This document shows positions 26,543 to 35,332 of a stretch of 64,000 nt of DNA, piece after piece. The DNA is taken from contig NZ_CP073100.1 in assembly GCF_018137965.1 (NCBI RefSeq), positions 4,785,754 through 4,849,753 of the forward strand, given 5' to 3'. The first letter of the stretch is position 1; every line of letters begins with the position of its first letter. This DNA comes from Luteolibacter ambystomatis. GTDB taxonomy: Bacteria > Verrucomicrobiota > Verrucomicrobiia > Verrucomicrobiales > Akkermansiaceae. The position numbers were made by a program, and so were the translations under genes. The notes under the pieces were generated by a model. That model made no database searches. It saw nothing but the letters and a program-made list of their open reading frames with translations, and had not been told where the DNA came from.

Positions 26543-26562
26543 AAAAAACCGCCCGCGGCGGT
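26543..26562 (-). terminator. Rho-independent terminator immediately upstream of rimO
   Basis: On the minus strand, ACCGCC-GCG-GGCGGT is followed by a run of T (total TTTTTT including the last stem base). It lies after the gene at 26622-27287 and only 27 bases before the rimO ATG, leaving almost no room for a separate rimO promoter downstream. Confidence 0.75.
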
Positions 26563-26621
26563 GATGGTCCGGCGCGGGCGCGGATGAAAGGGGAAATATG
26601 GTCCCCGGGCAATCCAACAGT

Positions 26622-27287
26622 TCAGAACTGGGGCGGCACGATCAATTCGTCGCCCGGCTGCGGCTTGAACTCGCCGAAGCTGGCCATCGGACTGCCGATC
26701 GCGCCTTCCGGCGTGATGTCGGTGATCTTGATCTGGCCGAGGATGCCGGTCTTCTTGCGGATGCCAAGGACGGAGCCGACCTGGACATAGGCTGGCATCT
26801 TGATGTCCATGACGACCACTCCGCCGAGCTGCGGGTCTTCCTGGTATTCCTTCACCACGGCCATGACGAGGGCGTCGGAAATCTCCCGGGCGCGGCGCAT
26901 CTCCTGATTGCGGGATTCGAGTTCGCGGCGGTTGATCAGCAGGTTCTCGTCATCCGCCACGCGGGCCTTGCGCTCGGCCTTGCTCTTGTCATTGGCGAGC
27001 TGCTGGAGTTCGGCATCCTTGGCGGCGAGCTGGGCCTTCGCTTCCTCCAGTTCGGCGGCGGAGGGTGCGGGTGTGGGAGCGGGTGCCACGGGGCGGGCGG
27101 TGAGGGCCTCCCGTTCGGCTTTCAGGCGCTGCATTTCGAGGTTCAGTTCCTCGATCTGCTGCTTCATGCGGAGCTGATCGTCCGGCGGGGCAGTGGCGAC
27201 GCCCTGTTTCATGCCGTTCCACGACATGGCCAGGGCCCCGATGAGGAGGGCCACGGTGGCGCCGAGGAGGATTTTCATCGTATCCAT
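26622..27287 (-). CDS. Membrane-anchored coiled-coil protein of unknown function
   Basis: A 221-residue protein with an N-terminal signal anchor (about residues 5-22, ILLGATVALLIGALAM), a long coiled coil (about 38-135, interrupted by a Pro/Ala-rich stretch at 65-80), and a globular C-terminal domain (about 140-221) containing GVVVMDIKMPAYVQVGSVLGI and ending GDELIVPPQF. No known domain is recognised. It lies on the same strand between the L,D-transpeptidase gene and rimO, with its own terminator downstream. An envelope role is suggested only by its anchor and neighbours. Confidence 0.8.
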   Translation of the reverse strand: MDTMKILLGATVALLIGALAMSWNGMKQGVATAPPDDQLRMKQQIEELNLEMQRLKAEREALTARPVAPAPTPAPSAAELEEAKAQLAAKDAELQQLANDKSKAERKARVADDENLLINRRELESRNQEMRRAREISDALVMAVVKEYQEDPQLGGVVVMDIKMPAYVQVGSVLGIRKKTGILGQIKITDITPEGAIGSPMASFGEFKPQPGDELIVPPQF

Positions 27288-27320
27288 GGCGGGGGAAGGT
27301 GGTGGGGCGTCCGGCGAATG

Positions 27321-27920
27321 TCAACGCGCCGGGTGAGCGGGTTTCAGCCCGCCGCCCGCCTCGCCGGTGATCTCCACCCGCGTTCCCACCCGGCACTTCT
27401 CGAAGATCAGCGGCTGGATGGCGGCGGGGATCCGGATGCAGCCGTAGCTCAGCGCGGACCGGGGCACGACGTAGCCGACGTGCAGCCCGACGCCGTCCCA
27501 GGTCAACCGCATCCAGTAGGGCATGGAATAGCCCTCATAGACGGCGTCCTTCGGCGGTTTCGGCAGATCCGTGGAAGGGCCGAGATCGGCTCCGGATTTC
27601 GAATCCCTGTAACGACCGTAGCGATTCGAGCGCTTGTCCGCGATTTTTTCCGTGATCCGGAAGGAGCCGGTCGGCGTTTCGTGGCCGGGCTTGCCGGTGG
27701 AGACGTCGGTTTCGACCACCACCGCATCGTGGGCATCGAGAATCCGTGCCTTTTGCTCGGTCAGGTCGATTTGAACGTGGGTGTCCTTCGGATGAAGGGC
27801 GTCGTAGCGGGCCCGGTCGACGTGGAACACCGGCTTCGGTGGCTCCGGTGGCGGCGGGGTCTTCCACGTGCAGGCAGACAGCAGGAGGGGCGAGAGACAG
27901 AAAACGGTGCGACGAATCAC
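27321..27920 (-). CDS. L,D-transpeptidase (YkuD) lipoprotein
   Basis: A 199-residue protein beginning with GTG. The N-terminus is a lipoprotein signal (hydrophobic core, lipobox LLSAC with Cys17). The YkuD domain (about residues 45-190) has HVGYVVPRSALSYGCIRIP, in which the catalytic Cys is present but the usual SHGC reads SYGC, so the residue before Gly-Cys is Tyr; the first conserved His is in GLHVGY. The enzyme would cross-link peptidoglycan stems or attach proteins to peptidoglycan from the membrane. A leaderless promoter is proposed directly upstream. Confidence 0.88.
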   Translation of the reverse strand: MIRRTVFCLSPLLLSACTWKTPPPPEPPKPVFHVDRARYDALHPKDTHVQIDLTEQKARILDAHDAVVVETDVSTGKPGHETPTGSFRITEKIADKRSNRYGRYRDSKSGADLGPSTDLPKPPKDAVYEGYSMPYWMRLTWDGVGLHVGYVVPRSALSYGCIRIPAAIQPLIFEKCRVGTRVEITGEAGGGLKPAHPAR

Positions 27921-27927
27921 GCCCGCG

Positions 27928-27957
27928 ACGTTAGGAAGACGGCGCGCGCGTTGGCAA
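27928..27957 (-). promoter_or_regulatory. Candidate promoter of the L,D-transpeptidase gene (leaderless spacing)
   Basis: On the minus strand TTGCCA (27957-27952), 18 bases, TAACGT (27933-27928), then seven bases to the GTG start at 27920. Both hexamers resemble others proposed in this window. Confidence 0.55.
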
Positions 27958-27989
27958 GTGGAGCGGAGCGCCGCCTTTGTATCCGCTTG

Positions 27990-28027
27990 GGGAAAGAGAA
28001 AGCCGGAAACCTTGCGGCTTCCGGCTT
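27990..28027 (-). terminator. Terminator-like hairpin after the large surface-protein gene
   Basis: AAGCCGGAA and TTCCGGCTT form a perfect 9-bp stem (28000-28008 with 28019-28027). On the minus strand it is followed by the pyrimidine tail TCTCTTTCC. It lies about 33 bases after the stop codon of the gene at 28061-30748. Confidence 0.65.
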
Positions 28028-28060
28028 CCTGATGCGCGGGTTTTTGGAAACGGGTCGGAA

Positions 28061-30748
28061 TCAGGGATTCAGGATCACGCGGTAGAAGGCTTTGCCCGCC
28101 GGGGGCTCCGGATCCATGTAGAAGGTCGCGCCAGCCTCACCCGCCACGACCGCGATGGTCTGCCAGCTTCCGGCTGCAAGCGTGGTGCTGCGCTGCACCG
28201 TGAAGGTGAATCCCGCGGCGCTGGTCCAGTAGATGCCGCCGCCGCTGAGCAAGGCCATGAAGCGGGAGGTGCCGTCATTCGGGATCATGCCGAGACGGTA
28301 TTCGGTCAGGTTGTCCGTACCATCGCGGTCGTAGTCACCGCCGGGGATCTGATCGAGATTGCCGAAGTAGGCGGTTTCCCAAGCGTCCGGCAGTCCGTCT
28401 CCATCGCTGTCGCCTTCCGTGAAGCGGGTGGTGGCGATGAATTCGGAGGCATCAAGCACCCGACTGCTGATGCGGATCTCATCCAGATCGCCGGTGAAGC
28501 TGTCGAAGCCCGTGAAATTGCCCGCTGCATTGTATTCCGTTTGTCCGATCACCCAGGAGGCATTGGCCACGGTGGTGGGGAAGGCTCCGCTGATCGTGGT
28601 GCTGCCTTCCAGCACATAGGCATTGTCACCGGGTGCCTTGAGCCACAGCGAGAGGGTGTCCGCGCTGATGGTGACCGCGGCGGAGTACCAACTTCCCGCG
28701 CTGATGGTGCGGGTGCTGACGACTTCATGTGCGGCGGGTGCGGCATCCACCATCCCCGCCACCACCTTGTTCGCCGCATTCAGTTTCAGCGTGAAGGGCG
28801 CCTGGTAGGGGGCGGTGGCGCCGGTGGGGTTGCCTCCCTTGCCGATGATGCCCTGAGCGGTGCCGGTCAGGGTGGTGCGGAACGAGGCCTCCACCGTGTA
28901 GGCGCTGAAGACCATCGTATTGATGGGGGCGGTGCCGGGTGTGTAGATATTGTCGCAGGTGTAGCGGTTTCCGGCCACGGCGGTGAAATTGAGCGAGGCC
29001 CGGTTCATCGCCCGCGTGTTGGGAACGGTCCAATCGGCCGCCCGTGTGGTGTAGGTCGGCGCGGTGTAGTCGGCGTAGGTGATCATGTCATTGCCGCTGC
29101 CGCTCACATCCTTCACTGCTCCCGCGACTTGCGGATAGGGAACGAGGCCGGCGGTCAGCTCCTCAAAGCGCCAGTAGGCGAGGGTGGGCGGGGCGGTGTC
29201 CGCCGCCTTGGGATTGGTGCCCGCGTGATATTCGATCAGATCCGAGCGACCATCGCCGTCGCTGTCCGCGGTGCCGTCCACATGGGCGATGGCTTGGGCG
29301 AGGCTCTCGTTTGCCAGGCCGAAGTAGTGGATCTCCCAGCCGTCCGGCAATCCATCGCCATCCTGATCCGGGGACGAATACAGGTTGGTGGGATTGGTGT
29401 TGGCGGTGAACTCGGCCAGATTGCTGTAGAGATCGCCATCCGCATCGACTCCCGGTTCGCAGGAAGCCGGACTGCCGAAGAAATGCGTCTCCCATCCATC
29501 CGCCATCTGATCGGTATCGGCATCCGGGAAGCTGAGGCGGCTCGCGGGATCGGTCTGGGCGGTGAACTCCTCGAGGTTGGTGTTGTAGTCGCCGTCCGGA
29601 TCGTCGGTCGGGAGGCTGGCAAGGCTGCCGAAGTAGTGCCTTTCCCAGCCGTCCGGAAGGCCATCGGTATCCGTATCCGGGAAGGAGTTCCGGGCATTCG
29701 GGTTGGTGGAGGCTGCGAACTCCTCGGCATTCGTGCACCAGTCATTGTCCGGATCACCGGTGCCGGTTTGGTCGAGATTGCCGAAGTAAGCGGTTTCCCA
29801 GGAGTCCGGGAGGCCGTCGTGATCCGAGTCGGTGGGAATGACTGTCAGCAGTCCGGTGGCGGTGGAGAAGCTGTAGTTTCCATCCGGGGAGACCCAGACA
29901 TTGCCTGCCTGAAACCAATCCTGCACCGCGAAGGTGGTGCCGAAGGTGGCGGCCATGCTGTTCACCACCAGCAGCGGGTAGGTCGTGCCCACCGTGGTGG
30001 AGGCACCGGTCAGGTTGATGGTGAAGATGCCATTGAAGGCGAATGGCGTGGCGGTTCCGGTGCCTGACACCGTGTTATACGCGCCCGAGGTGCCGAGCGC
30101 GAAGGCCAGCTTGCCGGTGGTCGCGGTGAGCACCGCGCCGCTGAGGCCGTTCACCTGGATATTGCCGGTGTAGGTATTGGCTCCGCTCAGAACCACTTGG
30201 CGACCGGAGGTGGAACCGTTTGAAGACAGCACAAGCGTGCCGCTGCTGCCGACGACGGGGGCATTGAGCGTGATCGTGGCGTTGTTCGCGAAAACAGTGG
30301 AGGTGCCCGTGCCTGCGACCGTGATCTGGTTCCCCGCGATGATGAAGGCGGTGGAGCTGTTGCTGGCGTTGTTGATGGTCGCACCATTCCACGTGAAGTT
30401 GTTCACGGTGATGGTGTTGATGTTGGTGCCCCCCTTGTAGACGAGGGAGGAGCCGTTCAGAGTCAGTGAATCTCCGCCGAAGGTGAAGTTCGTGGTGGCG
30501 TCCGCGGGAGTGCGCAGGCTGAGCCCGGTGGGAACGATGTAGGCATTCCCCGCCGCCGGGGCCTGGTTGTTCGACCAGGACAGCGCCGCGTTGAAGGAAC
30601 TGGTGTTGATGGCGTTAGTGGCGGTGAGGGTGACATCCGCCGCGAAGGCCGGGGAGACCGTGGCCATCGCTGCGGCAAGCATTGTCCTAAAATAGCGTTT
30701 TTTGACGGATTTCAGACAACCGAGAGGGGTTCTATGAGTCGACTTCAT
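28061..30748 (-). CDS. Large secreted surface protein: autotransporter-like strand region, type 3 repeats, LamG-like domain
   Basis: An 895-residue exported protein (hydrophobic signal core about residues 22-36, ending AFA). Residues about 40-300 are a Thr/Asn/Gly-rich beta-helix-like region resembling autotransporter-associated strand repeats (VVLSGANTYTGNIQVNGLSG). Residues about 305-510 hold five repeats of the thrombospondin type 3 kind, each near DxDxDGLPDxWExxYFG, probably Ca-binding. Residues about 520-770 resemble a concanavalin/LamG lectin domain (YWRFEELTAGLVP, GDLDEIRISSRVLD). One further type 3 repeat follows near 780. The C-terminus is not a PEP-CTERM signal. It is a single-gene unit; adhesion or polysaccharide binding is inferred from the domains. 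Confidence 0.88.
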   Translation of the reverse strand: MKSTHRTPLGCLKSVKKRYFRTMLAAAMATVSPAFAADVTLTATNAINTSSFNAALSWSNNQAPAAGNAYIVPTGLSLRTPADATTNFTFGGDSLTLNGSSLVYKGGTNINTITVNNFTWNGATINNASNSSTAFIIAGNQITVAGTGTSTVFANNATITLNAPVVGSSGTLVLSSNGSTSGRQVVLSGANTYTGNIQVNGLSGAVLTATTGKLAFALGTSGAYNTVSGTGTATPFAFNGIFTINLTGASTTVGTTYPLLVVNSMAATFGTTFAVQDWFQAGNVWVSPDGNYSFSTATGLLTVIPTDSDHDGLPDSWETAYFGNLDQTGTGDPDNDWCTNAEEFAASTNPNARNSFPDTDTDGLPDGWERHYFGSLASLPTDDPDGDYNTNLEEFTAQTDPASRLSFPDADTDQMADGWETHFFGSPASCEPGVDADGDLYSNLAEFTANTNPTNLYSSPDQDGDGLPDGWEIHYFGLANESLAQAIAHVDGTADSDGDGRSDLIEYHAGTNPKAADTAPPTLAYWRFEELTAGLVPYPQVAGAVKDVSGSGNDMITYADYTAPTYTTRAADWTVPNTRAMNRASLNFTAVAGNRYTCDNIYTPGTAPINTMVFSAYTVEASFRTTLTGTAQGIIGKGGNPTGATAPYQAPFTLKLNAANKVVAGMVDAAPAAHEVVSTRTISAGSWYSAAVTISADTLSLWLKAPGDNAYVLEGSTTISGAFPTTVANASWVIGQTEYNAAGNFTGFDSFTGDLDEIRISSRVLDASEFIATTRFTEGDSDGDGLPDAWETAYFGNLDQIPGGDYDRDGTDNLTEYRLGMIPNDGTSRFMALLSGGGIYWTSAAGFTFTVQRSTTLAAGSWQTIAVVAGEAGATFYMDPEPPAGKAFYRVILNP

Positions 30749-31091
30749 GGGAGGTTTGAATTTGTATTAAAGCGATAATAACAATATTCCGGACTGTGGC
30801 GCACTCGCTGGGTCGCACCTCGTTAAAAGATTGATACATAAGGTAATTTTCGATTTTCACCGTAGGCTCGAAGCGGGTAATTAGATTGTATGATTACGAC
30901 TAGTGCGTCGGCATCCTCCCGGTGAAATGCAATTCTCGTAGTCTCACGTAGGCCGGTTTTCCGTGGAAAACCGCTCATGGGGCCAAGCGTGATTTGGGAA
31001 AGGGAAGGGGGTGCCGGAAGGCACGGGATGGTGTCGCGGAGGTGCGTCCGCCACCTCGGATGCCCCGGAAATCACCGGGGTTCCCCGGTAG
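30749..31091. other. Gene-free, partly AT-rich divergent intergenic region
   Basis: About 340 bases separate the surface-protein gene (minus) from the ileS promoter (plus). Bases about 30755-30910 are markedly richer in A and T than the rest of the window and contain TTGTTA on the minus strand (30784-30779), a possible -35 for the surface-protein gene. No open reading frame, RNA gene or strong hairpin was recognised in it. Confidence 0.6.
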
Positions 31092-31120
31092 TTGACCCGT
31101 CCGGGACCCGTTGCTAGCGT
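31092..31120 (+). promoter_or_regulatory. Candidate ileS promoter
   Basis: TTGACC (31092-31097), 17 bases, TAGCGT (31115-31120); the ileS ATG lies 13 bases further on, so the leader would be about seven bases. No T-box is possible in so short a leader. Confidence 0.6.
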
Positions 31121-31133
31121 CCGCCCCCTTCCC

Positions 31134-33884
31134 ATGAGCGCGGACGCCCCGAACTACAAAGACACGCTGACCCTGCCGCAGACGACTTTCCCGATGCGCG
31201 GGGATCTCGTTGAGAACGAGCCGAAGCGTTTGGCGAAGTGGGAGGAGTCCGGGCTCTATCAGCGGATCATTGCCCGCCGCCAGGAGCAGAAGGCCCCGAA
31301 GTTCATCCTCCATGATGGCCCGCCGTTCGCGAACGGTGATGTCCACATGGGCACCGCCCTCAACAAGGTGCTCAAGGATCTCGTCGTGAAGTCGAAGACG
31401 ATGGCGGGTTATGAAGCCCCGTTCATCCCGGGTTGGGACTGCCATGGTCTGCCGATCGAGTTCAAGGTGGTGAAGCAGGCCGCCGGGCTGGAGCCCGCGG
31501 AGATCCGCCGCCGTTGCACCGAATTCGCGGAGAAGTTCATCGATATCCAGCGCGGCTCGTTCCGCCGTCTCGGCGTGTTCGGAGACTGGTATAATCCCTA
31601 CGTCACCATGGCCCCGGGCTATGAAGCGGAGATCCTGCGCGTCTTCGCGAAGCTGGTGGAGAGCGGTAGCGTCTATCAGTCGAAGAAGCCCGTGCAATGG
31701 TCCTATGGCGCTCACACCGCGCTGGCCGAGGCCGAGGTGGAGTACAAGGAAAAGGAAAGCCCGGCGATCTTCGTGAAGTTCCCGCTTTCCGCCGAGGCCG
31801 CGTGCAACCTGGGCGCCGCTGGTGCCTCGATGGTCATCTGGACCACCACCCCGTGGACGCTGCCCGCGAACCTCGGCGTGGCCCTGCATCCCGATTTCAC
31901 CTACATCGTCGGCCGTTTCGAGCGCGATGGCCACGAGGAGACCCTCGTCGTGGTCCGCGAGCTGGTGGAGACCTTCGAGCAGAAGACCGGCGTGAAGCTG
32001 GTGGAAACGCTCCAGGAGCGGAAGGGCCGCGAGTTCGAGAACCTCGAAGCGCACCATCCGTTCCTCGACCGCACCTCGAAGCTGATCCTCGGCCAGTTCG
32101 TCACCACCGAGACCGGTTCCGGTGCGGTTCACATCGCTCCCGGCCACGGTGCGGACGACTATGTCGCCGGCCAGCAATACGGCCTCGGCCTGCTTTCGCC
32201 GGTCGATGACGATGGCAATTTCACCGTCGAGGTCGGCGTGCCGGAACTCGTCGGCCAGCACGTTTTCAAATCGAACGACCGCGTCATCGAGATCCTTGAG
32301 GAGAAGGGCGCGCTGCTTGGCCGCGAGAAATACATCCACTCCTATCCGCACTGCTGGCGCTCGAAGACCCCGATCATCTTCCGCGCGGTGGAGCAGTTCT
32401 TCATCTCGCTGGAAACCCTGCGTGGCGAGGCGCTGAAGGCCATCGACGGCGTCGAGTGGCTGCCCGCGTGGGGGCGCAACCGCATCTACGGCACCGTGGA
32501 ATCGCGCCCGGACTGGTGCATCTCGCGCCAGCGCACCTGGGGCGTGCCGCTGCCGGTGTTCTTTGATGAGAACAACGTCGCCATCCTTTCCTCGGATCTC
32601 GCCTGCAAGGTCGCCGATCTCGTCGAGAAGGAAGGCACCAACGTGTGGTTCGAGAAGACCGATGCCGAACTCGCCGAACTGCTGGGACTCCCGGCGGGCG
32701 TGAAGAAGTGCAAGGACACGCTCGATGTCTGGATCGACTCCGGTTGTTCGCACGTCGCGGTGATGGAGAAGCGCCCCGAGCTGCACGCTCCGGCGGATCT
32801 TTACCTCGAAGCCACCGACCAGCACCGCGGCTGGTTCCAGAGCTCGCTCATGATGAGCATCGCCTGGCGCAAGGCCGCGCCCTACAAGGCCGTGCTCACC
32901 CACGGCTTCGTGGTGGACAAGGACAAGAAGGGCAAGCTCTCCAAGTCCGAGGCCGAGAAGGCCGGCAAGCCGATCGACGCCGCCCACTTCTACAACAAGT
33001 ACGGTGCGGACATCGTGCGCCTGTGGGTGTCCTCCGTGGACTGGCAGAATGAAGTGCCGTTCAGCGAGGATCTCTTCAAGCAGGTGGCCGAGCCCTACCG
33101 CCGCCTCCGCAACACGCTGCGCATCCTGCTCGGCAATCTCGATGGCTTTGATCCGGAGGCTGACCGCGTCGCGCCGGAGGATATGCCGTTGCTGGACCGC
33201 TGGATCTTGGAGCGCCTCCACTCCGTGGTGGCCGAGTGCCGCAAGGCCTACGAGGGCTACGAGTTCCGCAAGGTCTTCAACGCTCTCAACCAGTTCTGCA
33301 CCACCGATCTCTCCGCCGTTTACGTGGACGTGACCAAGGATCGCATGTACTGCGATGCCCGTAGTTCGCTGCGCCGCCGCGCTTCGCAGACGGCGATGTT
33401 CGATGTCTTCAACGCGCTGGCGAAGCTGCTCGCGCCGATCCTCGCCTACACCGCGGACGAGGCGTGGGAGCATGCCGGGTTCTGCGACAAGAGTGTTCAC
33501 GAGCACGACTTCCCGGAGCCGGATGCGGCCTACGCGCCGGGCAAGGCGACGGAGGACGTCGAGCGGTTGTTCCAGATCAAGGCGCTCATCCAGACCGCGA
33601 TTGAAAAGAGCATCCAGGCCAAGGAATTCACCCGCAACAACGAGGCGGAGGTCGATCTCATCGTTCCTACGGGAGAGTCCGTAATTGCCTTGCTGAAGGA
33701 CAAGGAGCTGGCCAACGAGTTCTTCATCCTCGCCGGATTGAATGTCACCGAAGGCGCGGAACTCTCCGCCATCGCCCGCAAGACCAGCCTCTGCCTCTGC
33801 CCGCGCTGCCGCCGCCACGAGCCGTTGCTTGAAAGCGGTCTGTGCGAACGCTGCGATGAGGTGATCGCCGTGGTGAACGCCTGA
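31134..33884 (+). CDS. ileS: Isoleucine-tRNA ligase
   Basis: A 916-residue class Ia aminoacyl-tRNA synthetase. The HIGH-type signature is in GPPFANGDVHMGTALNKVLKD (about residue 65), the editing domain spans about 180-400, the KMSKS motif reads KLSKS (about residue 605), and the C-terminus has a zinc finger of four cysteines (CPRC and CERC). The start at 31134 gives the expected N-terminus. It is followed after 11 bases by lspA, the pairing also found in E. coli, so the two are probably one operon. Confidence 0.97.
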   Translation: MSADAPNYKDTLTLPQTTFPMRGDLVENEPKRLAKWEESGLYQRIIARRQEQKAPKFILHDGPPFANGDVHMGTALNKVLKDLVVKSKTMAGYEAPFIPGWDCHGLPIEFKVVKQAAGLEPAEIRRRCTEFAEKFIDIQRGSFRRLGVFGDWYNPYVTMAPGYEAEILRVFAKLVESGSVYQSKKPVQWSYGAHTALAEAEVEYKEKESPAIFVKFPLSAEAACNLGAAGASMVIWTTTPWTLPANLGVALHPDFTYIVGRFERDGHEETLVVVRELVETFEQKTGVKLVETLQERKGREFENLEAHHPFLDRTSKLILGQFVTTETGSGAVHIAPGHGADDYVAGQQYGLGLLSPVDDDGNFTVEVGVPELVGQHVFKSNDRVIEILEEKGALLGREKYIHSYPHCWRSKTPIIFRAVEQFFISLETLRGEALKAIDGVEWLPAWGRNRIYGTVESRPDWCISRQRTWGVPLPVFFDENNVAILSSDLACKVADLVEKEGTNVWFEKTDAELAELLGLPAGVKKCKDTLDVWIDSGCSHVAVMEKRPELHAPADLYLEATDQHRGWFQSSLMMSIAWRKAAPYKAVLTHGFVVDKDKKGKLSKSEAEKAGKPIDAAHFYNKYGADIVRLWVSSVDWQNEVPFSEDLFKQVAEPYRRLRNTLRILLGNLDGFDPEADRVAPEDMPLLDRWILERLHSVVAECRKAYEGYEFRKVFNALNQFCTTDLSAVYVDVTKDRMYCDARSSLRRRASQTAMFDVFNALAKLLAPILAYTADEAWEHAGFCDKSVHEHDFPEPDAAYAPGKATEDVERLFQIKALIQTAIEKSIQAKEFTRNNEAEVDLIVPTGESVIALLKDKELANEFFILAGLNVTEGAELSAIARKTSLCLCPRCRRHEPLLESGLCERCDEVIAVVNA

Positions 33885-33895
33885 CTCCCACCACC

Positions 33896-34489
33896 ATGCC
33901 CTCCCTGAAGAAGCTCCTGCTTTTCATCACCCTGCCGCTCTACATCCTCGACCAGTGGTCGAAGTGGTGGATCGTGCTGAATTTCCCGGCTCCCGTCCGG
34001 GATCTGGAGGGGAATCTCCATTGCTATGCGGAGGTGAAGATCCCGGGCTTCTTCAGCCTTTCCCGCGTGCATAACCAAGGCGTCGCCTGGGGCATGGGCA
34101 ACGGCTCGGACTGGGCGCCGATCGTCTTCCTGTTCGTGCCGCTGATCGCCCTGACCCTGATCCGGGTGTTCTGGAAGAAGGGCCTCTTCAACAACCTGTT
34201 CTCGCGGATTGCGGTGGCCCTGCTGGTGTCCGGAATTCTCGGAAACCTGACCGACCGGCTGACCCAGGGCTTTTTCCTGGAGGAGTTGAAGGGGGCTCCT
34301 TTCTTCCACCGCCTTGCCGCCGGGTATGTCGTGGACTTCCTCGATTTCACCATTCCGGTCGTCAATTACCAGTGGCCGTCCTTCAATGTGGCGGATTCCT
34401 GCATCTGCGTGGCCGCCACCCTGTTGTTCATCAGCGGGCTGAGGGAAGAGAAGGCGAAGGAGCGCAAGAAGGCCGCTGCCTCGGCCTGA
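33896..34489 (+). CDS. lspA: Lipoprotein signal peptidase (signal peptidase II)
   Basis: A 197-residue inner-membrane aspartyl protease that removes signal peptides from prolipoproteins. Four transmembrane segments are visible. The N-terminal DQWSKWWI, the conserved RVHNQGVAWGM, and the blocks around the catalytic aspartates (GNLTDRL and FNVADS) are all present, as is VDFLDF. The C-terminus has a Lys/Glu-rich tail. It lies 11 bases downstream of ileS. Lipoproteins nearby, such as the L,D-transpeptidase at 27321-27920, would be its substrates. Confidence 0.96.
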   Translation: MPSLKKLLLFITLPLYILDQWSKWWIVLNFPAPVRDLEGNLHCYAEVKIPGFFSLSRVHNQGVAWGMGNGSDWAPIVFLFVPLIALTLIRVFWKKGLFNNLFSRIAVALLVSGILGNLTDRLTQGFFLEELKGAPFFHRLAAGYVVDFLDFTIPVVNYQWPSFNVADSCICVAATLLFISGLREEKAKERKKAAASA

Positions 34490-34537
34490 CTTGCCAGTTG
34501 TCCGTTGTTAGGGCATGATCCCGCAGTGGCGACCGGC

Positions 34538-35332
34538 GTGAGAACCATCGGATGGGCGGCGTGGCTGTGGATTTTCCTGGCCATGATGCCGCTGGCCCGT
34601 GGCCAGGTGATGGCCGGTTTCTCCGAAGACGGCGCGCCGCCGCCGCGACCGGCTTTCAATGTCCAGGATGATGCCGGGCTTTTCACCCGCAATCCGGAGG
34701 TGCTGCGCGGCATCTCGGACCGGTTGCGGGCGCTCGAGCAGAAGCACCAGTTCCGGATGTATGTCCTCATCGAATCCGTGGTCATCGGAGCCACGCCGGT
34801 GGATCTGGCGGCGAAGCTCCAGCAGGCCTGGCTTCCGGATGGGGATGGGGTGGTGCTGGTCTATGAGGTGGACACGAAGACCTTTGGCATGGGGCGTCCC
34901 TACGACTCGGGGGATGTGACCCGCCCCGGCAAGGGCATGCGCATTCCCTCGTTTGTGGCGGCGGATGCCGTGGAGCGTATCCGCAGCCAGCTCACCGCCA
35001 GCCAGCAGGATACCTCGTCCGATCCGGCGGAATTGCTCGACCGCCTGACGACGCTCTTCGTCCAGGAGTTCGGAACGTATCTCGACCGCAGCACCCAGCC
35101 GACTCCCGGGGATGCCTCGACGGAGAAGTTCTTTTGGATCGGCGGCGGCTTGGTTTGTGTCCTCGGCGGTGCGGTCTGGTGGACGGCACGGCGCTTCCGC
35201 AGGTCGGAGCAGGTGCTGCGCCGGGTGTTCCGGTTTCCGCCGGTGCCGGACGAACAGAGGCTCGGAGCCCCGTTTGGCGCGATGGTCAGTTCGCGCCCGT
35301 TTTCCCCGCCCGGGTCAGCGAATCGACCTTGA
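34538..35332 (+). CDS. TPM-domain membrane protein
   Basis: A 264-residue protein when started with GTG at 34538; a GTG at 34526 or TTG at 34505 are also possible, since no ribosome binding site decides. The N-terminus is a signal peptide (about residues 3-22). A TPM domain follows (about 35-165), with VQDDAGLFTRNPEVLRGISD and the Asp-rich DGDGVVLVYEV segment. A transmembrane segment lies near 200-218, and a basic cytoplasmic tail follows. TPM domains are found in thylakoid and bacterial envelope proteins of uncertain role. It converges on the DUF2062 gene, with a 47-base overlap of the 3' ends. Confidence 0.78.
   Translation: MRTIGWAAWLWIFLAMMPLARGQVMAGFSEDGAPPPRPAFNVQDDAGLFTRNPEVLRGISDRLRALEQKHQFRMYVLIESVVIGATPVDLAAKLQQAWLPDGDGVVLVYEVDTKTFGMGRPYDSGDVTRPGKGMRIPSFVAADAVERIRSQLTASQQDTSSDPAELLDRLTTLFVQEFGTYLDRSTQPTPGDASTEKFFWIGGGLVCVLGGAVWWTARRFRRSEQVLRRVFRFPPVPDEQRLGAPFGAMVSSRPFSPPGSANRP

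Noticed and set aside
27977-30067. A 696-codon open frame on the plus strand opposite the surface-protein gene
   Set aside because: Low-complexity Gly/Ile/Val-rich product that mirrors the repeats of the real gene.
30749-30910. AT-rich patch as a sign of horizontal transfer
   Set aside because: It is an intergenic promoter-type region only; the neighbouring genes have the base composition of the rest of the window.
30975-33818. A 947-codon open frame on the minus strand opposite ileS
   Set aside because: It mirrors ileS along its whole length and has no domain; ileS is certain.
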